DNA from: Candidatus Dormiibacterota bacterium
Lineage (GTDB): Bacteria; Chloroflexota; Dormibacteria; Dormibacterales; Dormibacteraceae
NCBI GenBank assembly: GCA_003169845.1
Contig: PNAG01000020.1
Location: forward strand, 1,052-41,807
DNA: 40,756 bases
Direction of reading: 5' to 3'
Positions 16,024 to 25,476 of this stretch are shown piece by piece. The notes under the pieces were generated by a model. That model was not told where the DNA came from, made no database searches, and worked only from the letters and a program-made list of their open reading frames with translations. How positions within the stretch are numbered: position 1 is the stretch's first letter; each line of letters begins with the position of its first letter. The position numbers were made by a program, and so were the translations under genes.

Positions 16024-17900
16024 GCCGAAGGCAGGATCGCTAACTCGGGTCGAGGGTCGAGAGGAACCACGAGCGAACGGTCTAGGAAGCGGTTGCCACG
16101 TTCGCAAGTCGTTTCCGACAGAAATAGACATGCGTGACATGCCGCGCCATGGACGAAATCCTCGGGATCGACTGGCTCACGTTCAGCACAAAGCGGATCC
16201 GACGAACACCAGCGGGCCTCGTCGACGGCGTCTCTAAACAGGCCACCGAAGCGGTCAGGCTCGCCAAGCGAGACGAGGCCTCCGAGGGTCCCTTCGCTAT
16301 CAGGCGCGGCCGTGTAAATCAGTATGCCGGCGGCTGGCCTTCCATCTAGGTCGTGATAGATCCGCTCGGCCAGGCTTGCAGAGCTGTAACCACATTCGAG
16401 CGACATCTGACGGATGAGCATGTGAGAAAGCGTGTGCAGGAGAAGATATCGAGCGCCGGGCCACCCGGTCGGTTCGCGCTTGCGGTTTAGCCGAAAGCGG
16501 CCGTAGGCCGCCTCGAGCGCCTCCACGTGTGGATGGACATCAGCATGTTTCTCCCACTCGGTGAGGACGTCCTCTCGTAGGCGAATGAAGATTCCCTCTC
16601 CACGTGTCTGGGTCGCAGGAACCCAAGTTGGTTCGAGATTGGAGAGGCGCACCATGGTTTCCGGCAAGGCCTGGTTCCACTCTGGCGCGTCGAGCCTGGT
16701 GAACCCGACAAAGGCTCGAGCTACCTTGAGCCGCTCCACTAGGACCACCTGCTCGACGAGGCTGGTGGCAGCGTCAGCCACCCGAACCGTGCGGATGGTG
16801 AAATCCTCCTGATCGACCGAACCCGACTGGTCAGTCAAAGCCTCGTATTCCGCGACCCGCAGATCTGTAGGGCCTCCCGCCAACGCTCCGGCGTCGACTG
16901 CCCGCCGATATTGGTCGATCGCCTTCCATACGGCCGTCGTTCCGTGAGGCCGCAGTCCCACAAGTTCACCCATCATCCGGAGCGCGAGATCGAGCTGATC
17001 CTCGCTCCTGACCTCACGCAGGATCGACCAGAGACGCTCTATCTCGGCTGCGAGACCGTGGCTCCGGCTCGGGAGGTGCAGGGCTGAAAGTCCGACCGCA
17101 AACCACTGGTTGGAAGCCCCGAGCACCAGCGTCCGGACCTCATTCGCCCGGGGACACTCCGAATCGAAGAGCCCCAGGTGGGGGTGGCGACCTCGACAGC
17201 GAGGCAGCCGTCCTGCCGCGTCCGGCCCGACGGACTGCAGCATGTTGCGGCGGGCGCCGCATTCGCATTTCACGATTACATTCGGGCCGATGTTGCCAGC
17301 TTTGTCTTCCATGCTCAACCGACCACCCGAGCCCTCGGGGCACGGTTTGTTTCGGTGTACAAAGCTGACCCAGGGAAACTCATCGAGGTGGCCCGCCGGA
17401 CACGCCAGGACGAATCGCGCTGGCACTGCAATAGGGTCGTTGCGCCGGCTGGGACACTGGGCGTGCGCGAACCGAGCGAGGTCCGGACGGCTACGCACGC
17501 GGTTAACGAACTTCCATAGTGACCCCTCGTCGAGACGGCCAAGACGGTCGCAAGCGGTGCAGCGAAGCCATTGCGGGAAAGGCACTACCGGAACGCCGAC
17601 CCGGTCTGACTGTCCAGTTCCAGCGTAGCCTTCGTCCTCCGGGATGGGCGGTTCCCGCAACTCCGCTACCTGGGGTCCAAGTACGCGCCGGACGTTCGCG
17701 AGCAGGCGTTCTTCCTGGATGGCTACCGGAACGACGCGCGAGTAGTCCCAGGTGTCTAGGCCCTGCACCAGGACCGATATTGAGGGCAGGTCCACCACCG
17801 CACCGACACCGGCCGAGTACAGCAAATGAGACGGCCTTACTGAGCCGACGCGAGGGAAGTACTTCTCGCGCTCGCCGCGGCCGTCCACCGATGCACTCAT
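16020..17900 (-). CDS. drmB: DISARM protein DrmB (DUF1998)
   Basis: This gene encodes 626 residues. DrmB forms a complex with the DrmA helicase. Evidence is the C-terminal DUF1998 region: LLLHTLSHMLIRQMSLECGY, then SSASLAERIY, GILIYTAAPDSEGTLGGLV, CSSDPLC and GAACHACLF with CERGNRFLDRSL. Its Cys residues probably bind zinc. The N-terminal part has another Cys set (LRCTACDRLGRL, ACPAGHLDEFPW). Start is ATG 17900 overlapping drmA's TGA. Length matches DrmB proteins. Confidence 0.93.
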   Translation of the reverse strand: MSASVDGRGEREKYFPRVGSVRPSHLLYSAGVGAVVDLPSISVLVQGLDTWDYSRVVPVAIQEERLLANVRRVLGPQVAELREPPIPEDEGYAGTGQSDRVGVPVVPFPQWLRCTACDRLGRLDEGSLWKFVNRVRSRPDLARFAHAQCPSRRNDPIAVPARFVLACPAGHLDEFPWVSFVHRNKPCPEGSGGRLSMEDKAGNIGPNVIVKCECGARRNMLQSVGPDAAGRLPRCRGRHPHLGLFDSECPRANEVRTLVLGASNQWFAVGLSALHLPSRSHGLAAEIERLWSILREVRSEDQLDLALRMMGELVGLRPHGTTAVWKAIDQYRRAVDAGALAGGPTDLRVAEYEALTDQSGSVDQEDFTIRTVRVADAATSLVEQVVLVERLKVARAFVGFTRLDAPEWNQALPETMVRLSNLEPTWVPATQTRGEGIFIRLREDVLTEWEKHADVHPHVEALEAAYGRFRLNRKREPTGWPGARYLLLHTLSHMLIRQMSLECGYSSASLAERIYHDLDGRPAAGILIYTAAPDSEGTLGGLVSLGEPDRFGGLFRDAVDEARWCSSDPLCAEREPVDPEDFVHGAACHACLFLSETTCERGNRFLDRSLVVPLDPRPELAILPSA

Positions 17901-20900
17901 TCGGCGACAACCGGATCAGCGATCGTCTCGCCGGCGGGAGCTTCGTCTTCGAGGTCAGTGTCGTCTGCAGCGGCGGTGGGGTACACCCATTCGGGCGCTT
18001 GGCGTGCGGTTTGATCCACGACCGACTCCGATGGGAGGACGAGATTGGCCTCCGGCTCGGTCTCGCGCAGCGAGTAGGCGGCTGTCCAGACATCCCAGTC
18101 ACCAGCCCCTGCGTCCCTCAGCAAGCCCTCGACATCGGTGCCGGATCGGTAGCCGAGCCTTGCAGCCTCGATGTGGGCCCTCCGCGCTAGCCACTTGTCG
18201 AGCCGGTCTTGGATGGCATCGCGAACGCGCTCCTCGACATCGTTGCTCGCACTGATGCGACCGGCGCGCTTAACAATCACGTCCGTCGCAGCTTTCACCT
18301 CCCGGCTCGAAAGGTTGACCTGTTGCGCGGCGAGATTGGGGCTGAACGTGAGCTCGGCGTTGCGGATCATGCCTACCAACACACCAGTGAGCCCACGATC
18401 TACAGCTCGGGCAGCGAACGGCGTCACAGACAGCGGTTCGACACGCTTGTAGAAGGTTTGGTGATAGTGGCAGAACGTTTCGAAATGAGCCAGGTCGCGA
18501 GGTCGCGCCCAGTTGTAGAGCGTGAGCACCAGGCCTGGGCGGCTGGCGTCGCGCCCAACTCGGCTAGTGGCTTGGATGTACTCAGCAGTGTTCTTCGGCT
18601 GGCCGGTGACAACCATTAGCCCGAGCCGCGTTACGTCGACTCCAACCTGCAGCATGCTGGTGGCAAGGAGCATCGCGATCGGAGGCCGTCCGTCTCGTTC
18701 CGGTCGCGGCCTCTGCGAGCGAGCGGCCGTCGAGTCGAACGCCGGTAGCGCTACTTGCTCCAGCTGGCGCAGTGTCTCGGAGATTCGGCTGGAAGGCATG
18801 CGTGAAGTTAGTTCTTGCACCTCGAGTGGAACGGGCCGATTCGCCAGTCCACGCGACTTGCCCCTCCGAACACGAACCGAGATGTCGTCATCAAGGAGCC
18901 GCTTCATTCCGGCCAATTCGCGAAGCGCGTTGAAGTAGGCGATGCAGGTGAAATAGGGGTCGCCTGCCTCACCGTGCACGTCAAAGAGGTATTGGGTGGT
19001 CGTCAGAAGCGTGGCCGCCAGCCGGATCTCGGATTGCTTGAGCCTGATGCCGTGCGCGCAGATGCCCCGGTACCGCCGGCCGGGATTCTCATCCGACACG
19101 GGAACCTGTACCGAGAAGAAGGTGTCACCAGCATCGATCATCGGCGGCGGGAAAATCGCGAGGCGCCGACCGAAAATTTGGCGCACCTGCTCGTTGGCAC
19201 GTCGGATAGTGGCGGTCGAGGAGATGATCTTTGGACGGATCCGATCCCGACCCCGAGTCCACGAGCACAGCTCGTCGACCATCGTCTCGTATAGCCCGAC
19301 CATGGTGCCCAGGGCGCCCGAAATGAGATGGAGCTCGTCCTGGATGATCAGATCCGGAGGCCTAGGCTGGATGACCTGTGTAGTTGTGGCGGCCGGAAGA
19401 TGCGCGGTCGCGTTATGCCGGTCGCGGCATTCAGTGAATGCGTCGAGGTCGGCGTGCCGGAATCCGTGCCGCGAGCAGCGTCGGTTGGCTCGTCCGAAAA
19501 TCATCCCCGCCTGCCCGCGCCACGGAAGCTGCGCCAGCTTGTCAACGGTGCCAATGACCATCGATGGCATGAGCCGATAGATCTCCTCATCTGTGGTCAA
19601 CACCGGAATTCCTTCGTTGGGTGACTGACGGCGTGAGAAGGGACAGGTCCCGTCCGCGTCAGAGCAGTACAGGTAAACGCGGCGCTCTGCATCCTGGGGA
19701 TCCAGATCGTGGGATTCCTTCAGTTCGGCCGAGCACCAAGGGCAGGTAAGGAGCTGCAGGACCCTCGTGCCCGTCGGCCGGCCCTGGCCTCGTGCAGCGC
19801 GGATCTGTGCAGCGGCGTCGGTATATGTGTTGGGCGAAGCAGCTTGGCCGACCCAGAGGCCGATGCGAAATGGGGTTGTGCCCCAGTGCTGATCTCCAAT
19901 TGCGATTTGTCGCTTACGTAGGAATTCGCAGGCACAAATCAGAGTGGCGGCGCGCTGGAACTGCTGCGCAGTAAGAAGACGGAGTGTGTACCGCATGAGC
20001 ACCGCGACGCCTTCAGAGCCATCGCGCCCCTCAGAGTCCGATCCGATCACTCCCTGTAATCGACGGATGGCGAAGGTATACGCGGCCAGACCGAGGTACG
20101 CCTCGGTCTTACCACCACCAGTGGGGAAGAACAGAAGATCGACTGTCGCCGTGTAGAGGGGCGAGCGCTCTTCGTGTGCCGGATCAGTCAAGGCCGGCAA
20201 GTTTAGGAGCACGAAGGCGAGCTGGAACGGCCGCCACGAACGCTTGCCGGGGACGTCGCAGCGCTCGAGAGCTGCCGCGTATGTGAGGGTTGGATCGGAG
20301 CGGCGCAGCAGGCCAACCTCGGAGTGGACGCGCTGGAGCGCCATAGCCTCATTTGCGAAGCGGAACCCGTCGAGCGCCATCGCGTTGGTGACGAGCAAGT
20401 CGATCCCGGCGCGAATGCGTCGCGCGGCCTCGCGACCATCGTCGATTGCGGCGGCGCCAGCTTTGGCGTGGGGGGCGAGATCGGCCTCGGAGTCGAGGCG
20501 GTGGTGCTGCTCATCCAGCCAGGACTCGTAGCCGCCAGCGAGCGGCTCCAATGCCGCACGGAGTTGTTCCGGCTCGAGCGAAGCCAGGGCTCGCATTTCC
20601 AACTCGAGTCCTTCGAGTCGTGGTTCAGTAGCGACGGTCGGTGCGACCGTCTGAGGGACTTCGTAGCCAGGTAGCCATTCAGTTGTCAATCGCGTCGCGC
20701 GTCGAGACTCGACGTTGTCCTCGGCCACTACGGCCACGTTGCGACCAACAGCATACTCACGGGATTCTCGATAGAGCATCGACAGGTGGCGGTCTTCCTC
20801 GGCGGAGCCATCGCTTGCCTTTCGTTCGCGAGTTGGCAGGAAGATCGGCGATAGGCCATCCTGGGCTAGAACCTGCAGGCGCGTCTGGAACAGCCATCCC

Positions 20901-21472
20901 GTGTCTCGATTCTTCTCAGGTTCGCGTTGATCGTTGACAAGCGCCATTTCGACCACTAAACGATCGTCACGGAGCCGGCACACAGTTCGCAAAGTGACCC
21001 CCGGCTGGTCGGTCCACGGCGCATTCGCAAGTCGTTGGTTACCTTCGGTCAGAGACACGGATACCTGATGCGCGACTGGCGTGCGATGCCATACGCGGAT
21101 CGGATCCCCGCTGTCATTCGTGAGTGTGGCCGACGGTTCCCGTTTGTAGCGTCCCCACGATACCTTCACCGCGATCGAATTGGTGTCGGGCGCCACTGCA
21201 AATGAGAGCCCGAATGAACGCGGAAACATCGTGTTGGCCGCCACAGGACTGGCACGGTCCGGGCCATCGTCCTCACCATCAAGATCGCCGAGAGAGGCGT
21301 CGACATCCTCTGCTGAGGTGTGCACTCCGCGAGGAGCGAGGAAGCCGACTAGGTAGCGTGATCGGGGGCCCTCACCAGCGAGCTCTTCCTCCTCGCCACC
21401 CCATGGGCCTAGAAAGTCCCTGTCCAGAATCCCCTCTAGTTGGGCTCTGACGCCGCGCGAGTCGAGGCTCAC
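17897..21472 (-). CDS. drmA: DISARM helicase DrmA
   Basis: This gene encodes 1191 residues from GTG 21472 (GTGA overlap with drmMI). It is a superfamily 2 helicase. Motif I is FFPTGGGKTEAYLGL with K455, motif II is DELH at 712-715, motif III is SSTATI, and motif VI lies in AEYIQATSRVGRDA, preceded by MLQVGVDVTRLGLMVV. In DISARM, DrmA with DrmB binds and translocates on incoming DNA, and is thought to sense unmodified phage genomes. A cysteine set (LLTCPWCSAEL ... YLYCSDADGTCPF) lies in an insertion after about residue 560 and is probably a zinc-binding insertion. Confidence 0.94.
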   Translation of the reverse strand: MSLDSRGVRAQLEGILDRDFLGPWGGEEEELAGEGPRSRYLVGFLAPRGVHTSAEDVDASLGDLDGEDDGPDRASPVAANTMFPRSFGLSFAVAPDTNSIAVKVSWGRYKREPSATLTNDSGDPIRVWHRTPVAHQVSVSLTEGNQRLANAPWTDQPGVTLRTVCRLRDDRLVVEMALVNDQREPEKNRDTGWLFQTRLQVLAQDGLSPIFLPTRERKASDGSAEEDRHLSMLYRESREYAVGRNVAVVAEDNVESRRATRLTTEWLPGYEVPQTVAPTVATEPRLEGLELEMRALASLEPEQLRAALEPLAGGYESWLDEQHHRLDSEADLAPHAKAGAAAIDDGREAARRIRAGIDLLVTNAMALDGFRFANEAMALQRVHSEVGLLRRSDPTLTYAAALERCDVPGKRSWRPFQLAFVLLNLPALTDPAHEERSPLYTATVDLLFFPTGGGKTEAYLGLAAYTFAIRRLQGVIGSDSEGRDGSEGVAVLMRYTLRLLTAQQFQRAATLICACEFLRKRQIAIGDQHWGTTPFRIGLWVGQAASPNTYTDAAAQIRAARGQGRPTGTRVLQLLTCPWCSAELKESHDLDPQDAERRVYLYCSDADGTCPFSRRQSPNEGIPVLTTDEEIYRLMPSMVIGTVDKLAQLPWRGQAGMIFGRANRRCSRHGFRHADLDAFTECRDRHNATAHLPAATTTQVIQPRPPDLIIQDELHLISGALGTMVGLYETMVDELCSWTRGRDRIRPKIISSTATIRRANEQVRQIFGRRLAIFPPPMIDAGDTFFSVQVPVSDENPGRRYRGICAHGIRLKQSEIRLAATLLTTTQYLFDVHGEAGDPYFTCIAYFNALRELAGMKRLLDDDISVRVRRGKSRGLANRPVPLEVQELTSRMPSSRISETLRQLEQVALPAFDSTAARSQRPRPERDGRPPIAMLLATSMLQVGVDVTRLGLMVVTGQPKNTAEYIQATSRVGRDASRPGLVLTLYNWARPRDLAHFETFCHYHQTFYKRVEPLSVTPFAARAVDRGLTGVLVGMIRNAELTFSPNLAAQQVNLSSREVKAATDVIVKRAGRISASNDVEERVRDAIQDRLDKWLARRAHIEAARLGYRSGTDVEGLLRDAGAGDWDVWTAAYSLRETEPEANLVLPSESVVDQTARQAPEWVYPTAAADDTDLEDEAPAGETIADPVVAE

Positions 21473-24400
21473 GCGTCGACCAGCTCCATCTGTTCGACAC
21501 TATGCTTGCGACGGCGCCCCTTACCTGTACTCACCCGGCGCGCAGGCTCGTCGGCATAGCGCTGATGGTTGAGTTCTAGCAAGCGTTTAAGGACGTGGCG
21601 CCGAGCACTCTCCGAAACAGTGAAGCGCACGCCCTGCCGAGTCTGGTAGAAGTCGTGCTCCAAGCGGATGTCGCCCCAGCCGTAGGCGTCCGCGACCGCC
21701 GTATCAATCTCCACCTGAATCTCGCGTAGCCGGCCAATGGCTGCGTCATTAACGCTCTCGCTGTGAAGTTGGTTGTAGAGGGATGTAAGTCCGAGCTGCC
21801 GCTCGAGCATTAGCGACCGGCGGTACGAGTCGAGGGCCTCGCCCGCAGCGTCCATACGCCCGGTGATTTCGGGCTGCGGAGATGTCTCGAAAACGTCACT
21901 TATGGTGTACCGGATTCGACTCTCGAGAGTGGAAGCGTATGTAATGGCCCACCAATAGTGGAGCGCGCTGGAGAGCAGGGCTAAATGCCCCGTGTCGTCG
22001 AATGCGAACACAGCAAGTGCATGCGAGAACACCTGGTGGGAGGGCACAAACGCAGGAACGACGACCTTGCTGTGCAGCGTAACTACCACGACGCGGCTCA
22101 GCTCACGGATCGCCTTGTTGAGGCCGGGTCGATTCTCTGCATAGATCCACCACCGTTGTGGCAATGGCTTCCTAAGCACGAACTTCCCGTCAGGTCGAAG
22201 CCGCTGACGTTCTGGCCGGACCAACGCCTCGATTCGTCGCCAGCATTCTTCATACGTGCGTGCGCGTATCTCTGGCCAGTCGACGAAATTGATGACCCAT
22301 CGCGAAGCGCCCAGGTCTGGTCGTTGATTGAGGTCTTCACCCCCAAGGTATGGAAACAGTACGTCGGAGTTCTTCGAATCTGACTGAAGAAGTGCGGCCG
22401 CCTCCTGCGGCTCCAGAGTGAACCCATTTCCATAGATCTTGGAACCCTGAAATGCCAATCCTGCGTTGGAGTTCAACCGATACGGGATTCCGAATACATT
22501 GTTCGTGGCATCCAGGCTGGTTGTAATCCCAGTCACGGCTACGCCGTCGAGCATGGGGGATGCGCCGGCTGAGAGCGGTGCTCTTGAAGTCCAGATTAGT
22601 GAGTACTCAAGGTTCACGGCGCGAGTCGGCCACTTCCGGCTCTTTACCGCTCCTCGGATAGTTACCCCAGCGCGAACAAGCTGGTCGAGACCGACCTCAC
22701 GAGTATCACCCTGGCAAAGTGTGTTTGTACCGATCAGACCGGTCTGACCATCGGATTTCGCGATCGAATTCGCAACGAGTACGAAGTAGGCGAGAAGGTC
22801 GGCGTTTCCACGTACTCCTCCGCCCACCCACTTAACTAAGTACTCTCGGTACGCAGTTCCGAAGGCCCCAGTTAACTTGCTTCCACCAAGGAAGGGCGGA
22901 TTGCCGACAATGGCGTCGAAGCCGCCCGTTTCGAACACCTCCGGAAAAGCCAGAGGCCAGTGAGTGGGGCGGCGCTCGAAGGCGCCGTCAGGCCGGTCGG
23001 TGTCGAGCTTGTACGCGGCTGAGTCCATCAGCTCCCGGATCCGCATCTCCCGGGCGTCCTTTTCCATCTCACGCAGGACATCACGAGCTTGTGGCGCCAC
23101 AAGCAGTAGGTCCTCGTTCGCCATCGCGGCGCCGACAAGCGCGTCCGCTATAGCCGAGAGGGGCCGAGTGGCCTGCTCGGCCTGGTGCAGCAGTCGCTCC
23201 TTCGTCTGGGCGTCGCGAGCGTCGAGGAGCGGCCGCTGGGCGATCTCGGCGCGCAGGCTCTCGACCTCGTCCAGGGTCGAGCGCATCTGACCCCAGAGGT
23301 CGAAACCTCGATCGCCTGCCTTCTTGCGAGCTTCAGCCGGCTCGAGGTGCAGAACCCGAAGTTGGTCCATGCTCGTGAGCCCCAGGAGGCTGTCTCCGCA
23401 AACGAGCCGATCGTCGAGGAAGCTGAAGGGCCGCTCGCGGCTCAGGGACACGAGCCAGAGGCTCAGCTTGGCCATCTCCACGGCCATCTCGTTGATGTCA
23501 CCCCCATAAAGGCAATGCTCGATGATCTCTCGGCGGGCATCGATGACCACTGGGTCAGATTCGGAGTCGGCCAGAGTGGTCGAACCGCCTTGCAGGTGTT
23601 CAATCGCGCGAACATCACCTTCAGCGGCCCACGCCTCAAGTAGCGCTCCAGCGAGGTAACGGCATGCGGATACCAGGAACGCGCCCGAGCCCATAGCAAT
23701 GTCGGCCACTTTCAGCGACAGGATCTCGGCACTCGACCGGTGCCGCCAGGTAGTCCGGTCGTCTGTGTCTAGCGGGCCGGGCGAAAAGACGAGCGGCTCA
23801 AGGGCGCCGATGACTACCTTTTCGGCTAGGTCGCGCGGCGTGTAGTGGGTGCCTGATAGGCGGCGGCGCGGACTATCCGTCACGTAAAGGCCGCCGGCTG
23901 GAATTACAACGGGCAGGCCTCGGAGGTCGTCTCGAAGCAGGTGAAAGTAGGGATGTATCCGAGTCATCAGATCCTCGTCGCCGGAGCAGGCCACGCGGAG
24001 GAGCTGATCGTCGTAGATCTCGACCTCCTTACCTAGGAGCTTGGCGACCTGCGCCGGTTTGGTTTCGAATCGCGCGGCTAGCGCTTCAGCATCCTTTCCG
24101 ATCGCCTCAATCTCCGACAGCGATACCTCAGTTTCCTCGCCCTTCTTGCCCACAATCCCAAGCACTGGCCCGCTTGCGCGAAGTGCGTCGTAACCCAGGA
24201 GCCCCTCGTATACGTACCCGATCTGCTCAACATCCAGGGTCCGAAAGCTCAGTCGACGCCGCTCGCCCGCGAGAGTTACGTACTGCAGGGCTTCGAGCGC
24301 GTGCAGCACGGTGCGATCGTCAATCGGCAAGACCCGAGCGTTGTCCGGAGTCTCCGCAGCAGAGCGGCCTTCCAGCCATGGATGTCGGTCGGGATCGAAT

Positions 24401-25476
24401 ACAACTCCGCCGTACGCTCGAATGTGTACCCGGTCGTGAGCGATCCCGCCGTGCACGCCACGAAAGAGCGAGAGCAATCGCTGCCATGCAGCGGTGCGAA
24501 GTTCCAACGCCTCCTCGCTAGTGAGGCTGGCCTCCGACCGTAGCTCGTCGACCAAACGACCGGCCGAGTACGACGCCAGATAAAGCTCGTCGTCGGCTGG
24601 GAGAAGTAGTCGCTCCTCAGCGAAGAGTAGGAAAAGCAGACGCATCATTACGGTGACGGCGCCGTGGTAGACCGCGGCTGGCTCGATCGGGGCCAGCAAT
24701 TGCTCGGCAGGTCCACCATGTCGGCCCGCCCGACCGATGGCCTCAACCAACATCTCAACAGCTCTTCGAACCTGCCGGCCGAGGTTGACGGTGATCTCTT
24801 CCTGCTGCGCAAGCCCTGCACTGAGGAGTTCGGGGAGTGTGTCTGCATCCGGGACGCCGAGAAAACGTCGGCGTTCCAGAAGGCAGCGAAATGCGGCCAG
24901 GGTCTGCCGCTCCTCGAGCCACAAGGCTCCGTCCCAAACGGATACGGAAGTTGCCCCTTCGGGCGGAGCCCATACCAGTGCCCACCAGCGACCGTCGGTC
25001 GCCAGGCCAAGGGGGACTTGGTGTCTTCGCAACAGGAGTGCTAGTCGATCGGCGGGGGACGCGGACCACGTGCCAACCGTCCGCGCCTGCGGCTGTGTAT
25101 TGGGTGGGAGCACAACCCCGAGGAGACGCGGAGTGGCATCGGGCGAAACGAACGCAAAGTCGGCTCGGACCGTGGTGCCGTGCTCGGGAACGACCAACTC
25201 GAAGCCAGGGTTGAGATTCGGTCCTTCGGCCAGACAATCACGCCAATCGAGGAATTCGGCCAGGACAAAATCGATCCAGCGCCGCTGGCCACCGGCGGTG
25301 TCCTCGCGCCACTTTTCGAAGGACTGGCGAAACTCGTCCATCGCATCGCCGGAAATCGGATCCAGGCCAGCCGGCCACACGCGGCTCAGGACGGGAACTG
25401 TGAGAAAGGGCCCCGACCGCTCCAGCAGGTTGAGCCACTCGTCGTGGTTACGCTTCACGCTGCGCTGTGCGCTCAC
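21469..25476 (-). CDS. drmMI: Class 1 DISARM adenine methyltransferase DrmMI
   Basis: This gene encodes 1335 residues from GTG 25476. The MTase core has motif I DIAMGSGAF (592-600) and motif IV NPPF (859-862), which mark N6-adenine methylation. The large size and the flanking helical domains are typical of Eco57I-like type IIG/BREX PglX-type enzymes and of DrmMI, the methylase that defines class 1 DISARM. It should mark host DNA so that DrmA/DrmB and DrmD ignore it. The N-terminal part has VRADFAFV (D106) followed by LLGVVLPPN, the layout of a PD-(D/E)XK nuclease with the ExK replaced, so it is probably inactive as nuclease. The C-terminal half (about 900-1300) should hold the target-recognition domain. 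Confidence 0.92.
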   Translation of the reverse strand: MSAQRSVKRNHDEWLNLLERSGPFLTVPVLSRVWPAGLDPISGDAMDEFRQSFEKWREDTAGGQRRWIDFVLAEFLDWRDCLAEGPNLNPGFELVVPEHGTTVRADFAFVSPDATPRLLGVVLPPNTQPQARTVGTWSASPADRLALLLRRHQVPLGLATDGRWWALVWAPPEGATSVSVWDGALWLEERQTLAAFRCLLERRRFLGVPDADTLPELLSAGLAQQEEITVNLGRQVRRAVEMLVEAIGRAGRHGGPAEQLLAPIEPAAVYHGAVTVMMRLLFLLFAEERLLLPADDELYLASYSAGRLVDELRSEASLTSEEALELRTAAWQRLLSLFRGVHGGIAHDRVHIRAYGGVVFDPDRHPWLEGRSAAETPDNARVLPIDDRTVLHALEALQYVTLAGERRRLSFRTLDVEQIGYVYEGLLGYDALRASGPVLGIVGKKGEETEVSLSEIEAIGKDAEALAARFETKPAQVAKLLGKEVEIYDDQLLRVACSGDEDLMTRIHPYFHLLRDDLRGLPVVIPAGGLYVTDSPRRRLSGTHYTPRDLAEKVVIGALEPLVFSPGPLDTDDRTTWRHRSSAEILSLKVADIAMGSGAFLVSACRYLAGALLEAWAAEGDVRAIEHLQGGSTTLADSESDPVVIDARREIIEHCLYGGDINEMAVEMAKLSLWLVSLSRERPFSFLDDRLVCGDSLLGLTSMDQLRVLHLEPAEARKKAGDRGFDLWGQMRSTLDEVESLRAEIAQRPLLDARDAQTKERLLHQAEQATRPLSAIADALVGAAMANEDLLLVAPQARDVLREMEKDAREMRIRELMDSAAYKLDTDRPDGAFERRPTHWPLAFPEVFETGGFDAIVGNPPFLGGSKLTGAFGTAYREYLVKWVGGGVRGNADLLAYFVLVANSIAKSDGQTGLIGTNTLCQGDTREVGLDQLVRAGVTIRGAVKSRKWPTRAVNLEYSLIWTSRAPLSAGASPMLDGVAVTGITTSLDATNNVFGIPYRLNSNAGLAFQGSKIYGNGFTLEPQEAAALLQSDSKNSDVLFPYLGGEDLNQRPDLGASRWVINFVDWPEIRARTYEECWRRIEALVRPERQRLRPDGKFVLRKPLPQRWWIYAENRPGLNKAIRELSRVVVVTLHSKVVVPAFVPSHQVFSHALAVFAFDDTGHLALLSSALHYWWAITYASTLESRIRYTISDVFETSPQPEITGRMDAAGEALDSYRRSLMLERQLGLTSLYNQLHSESVNDAAIGRLREIQVEIDTAVADAYGWGDIRLEHDFYQTRQGVRFTVSESARRHVLKRLLELNHQRYADEPARRVSTGKGRRRKHSVEQMELVDA

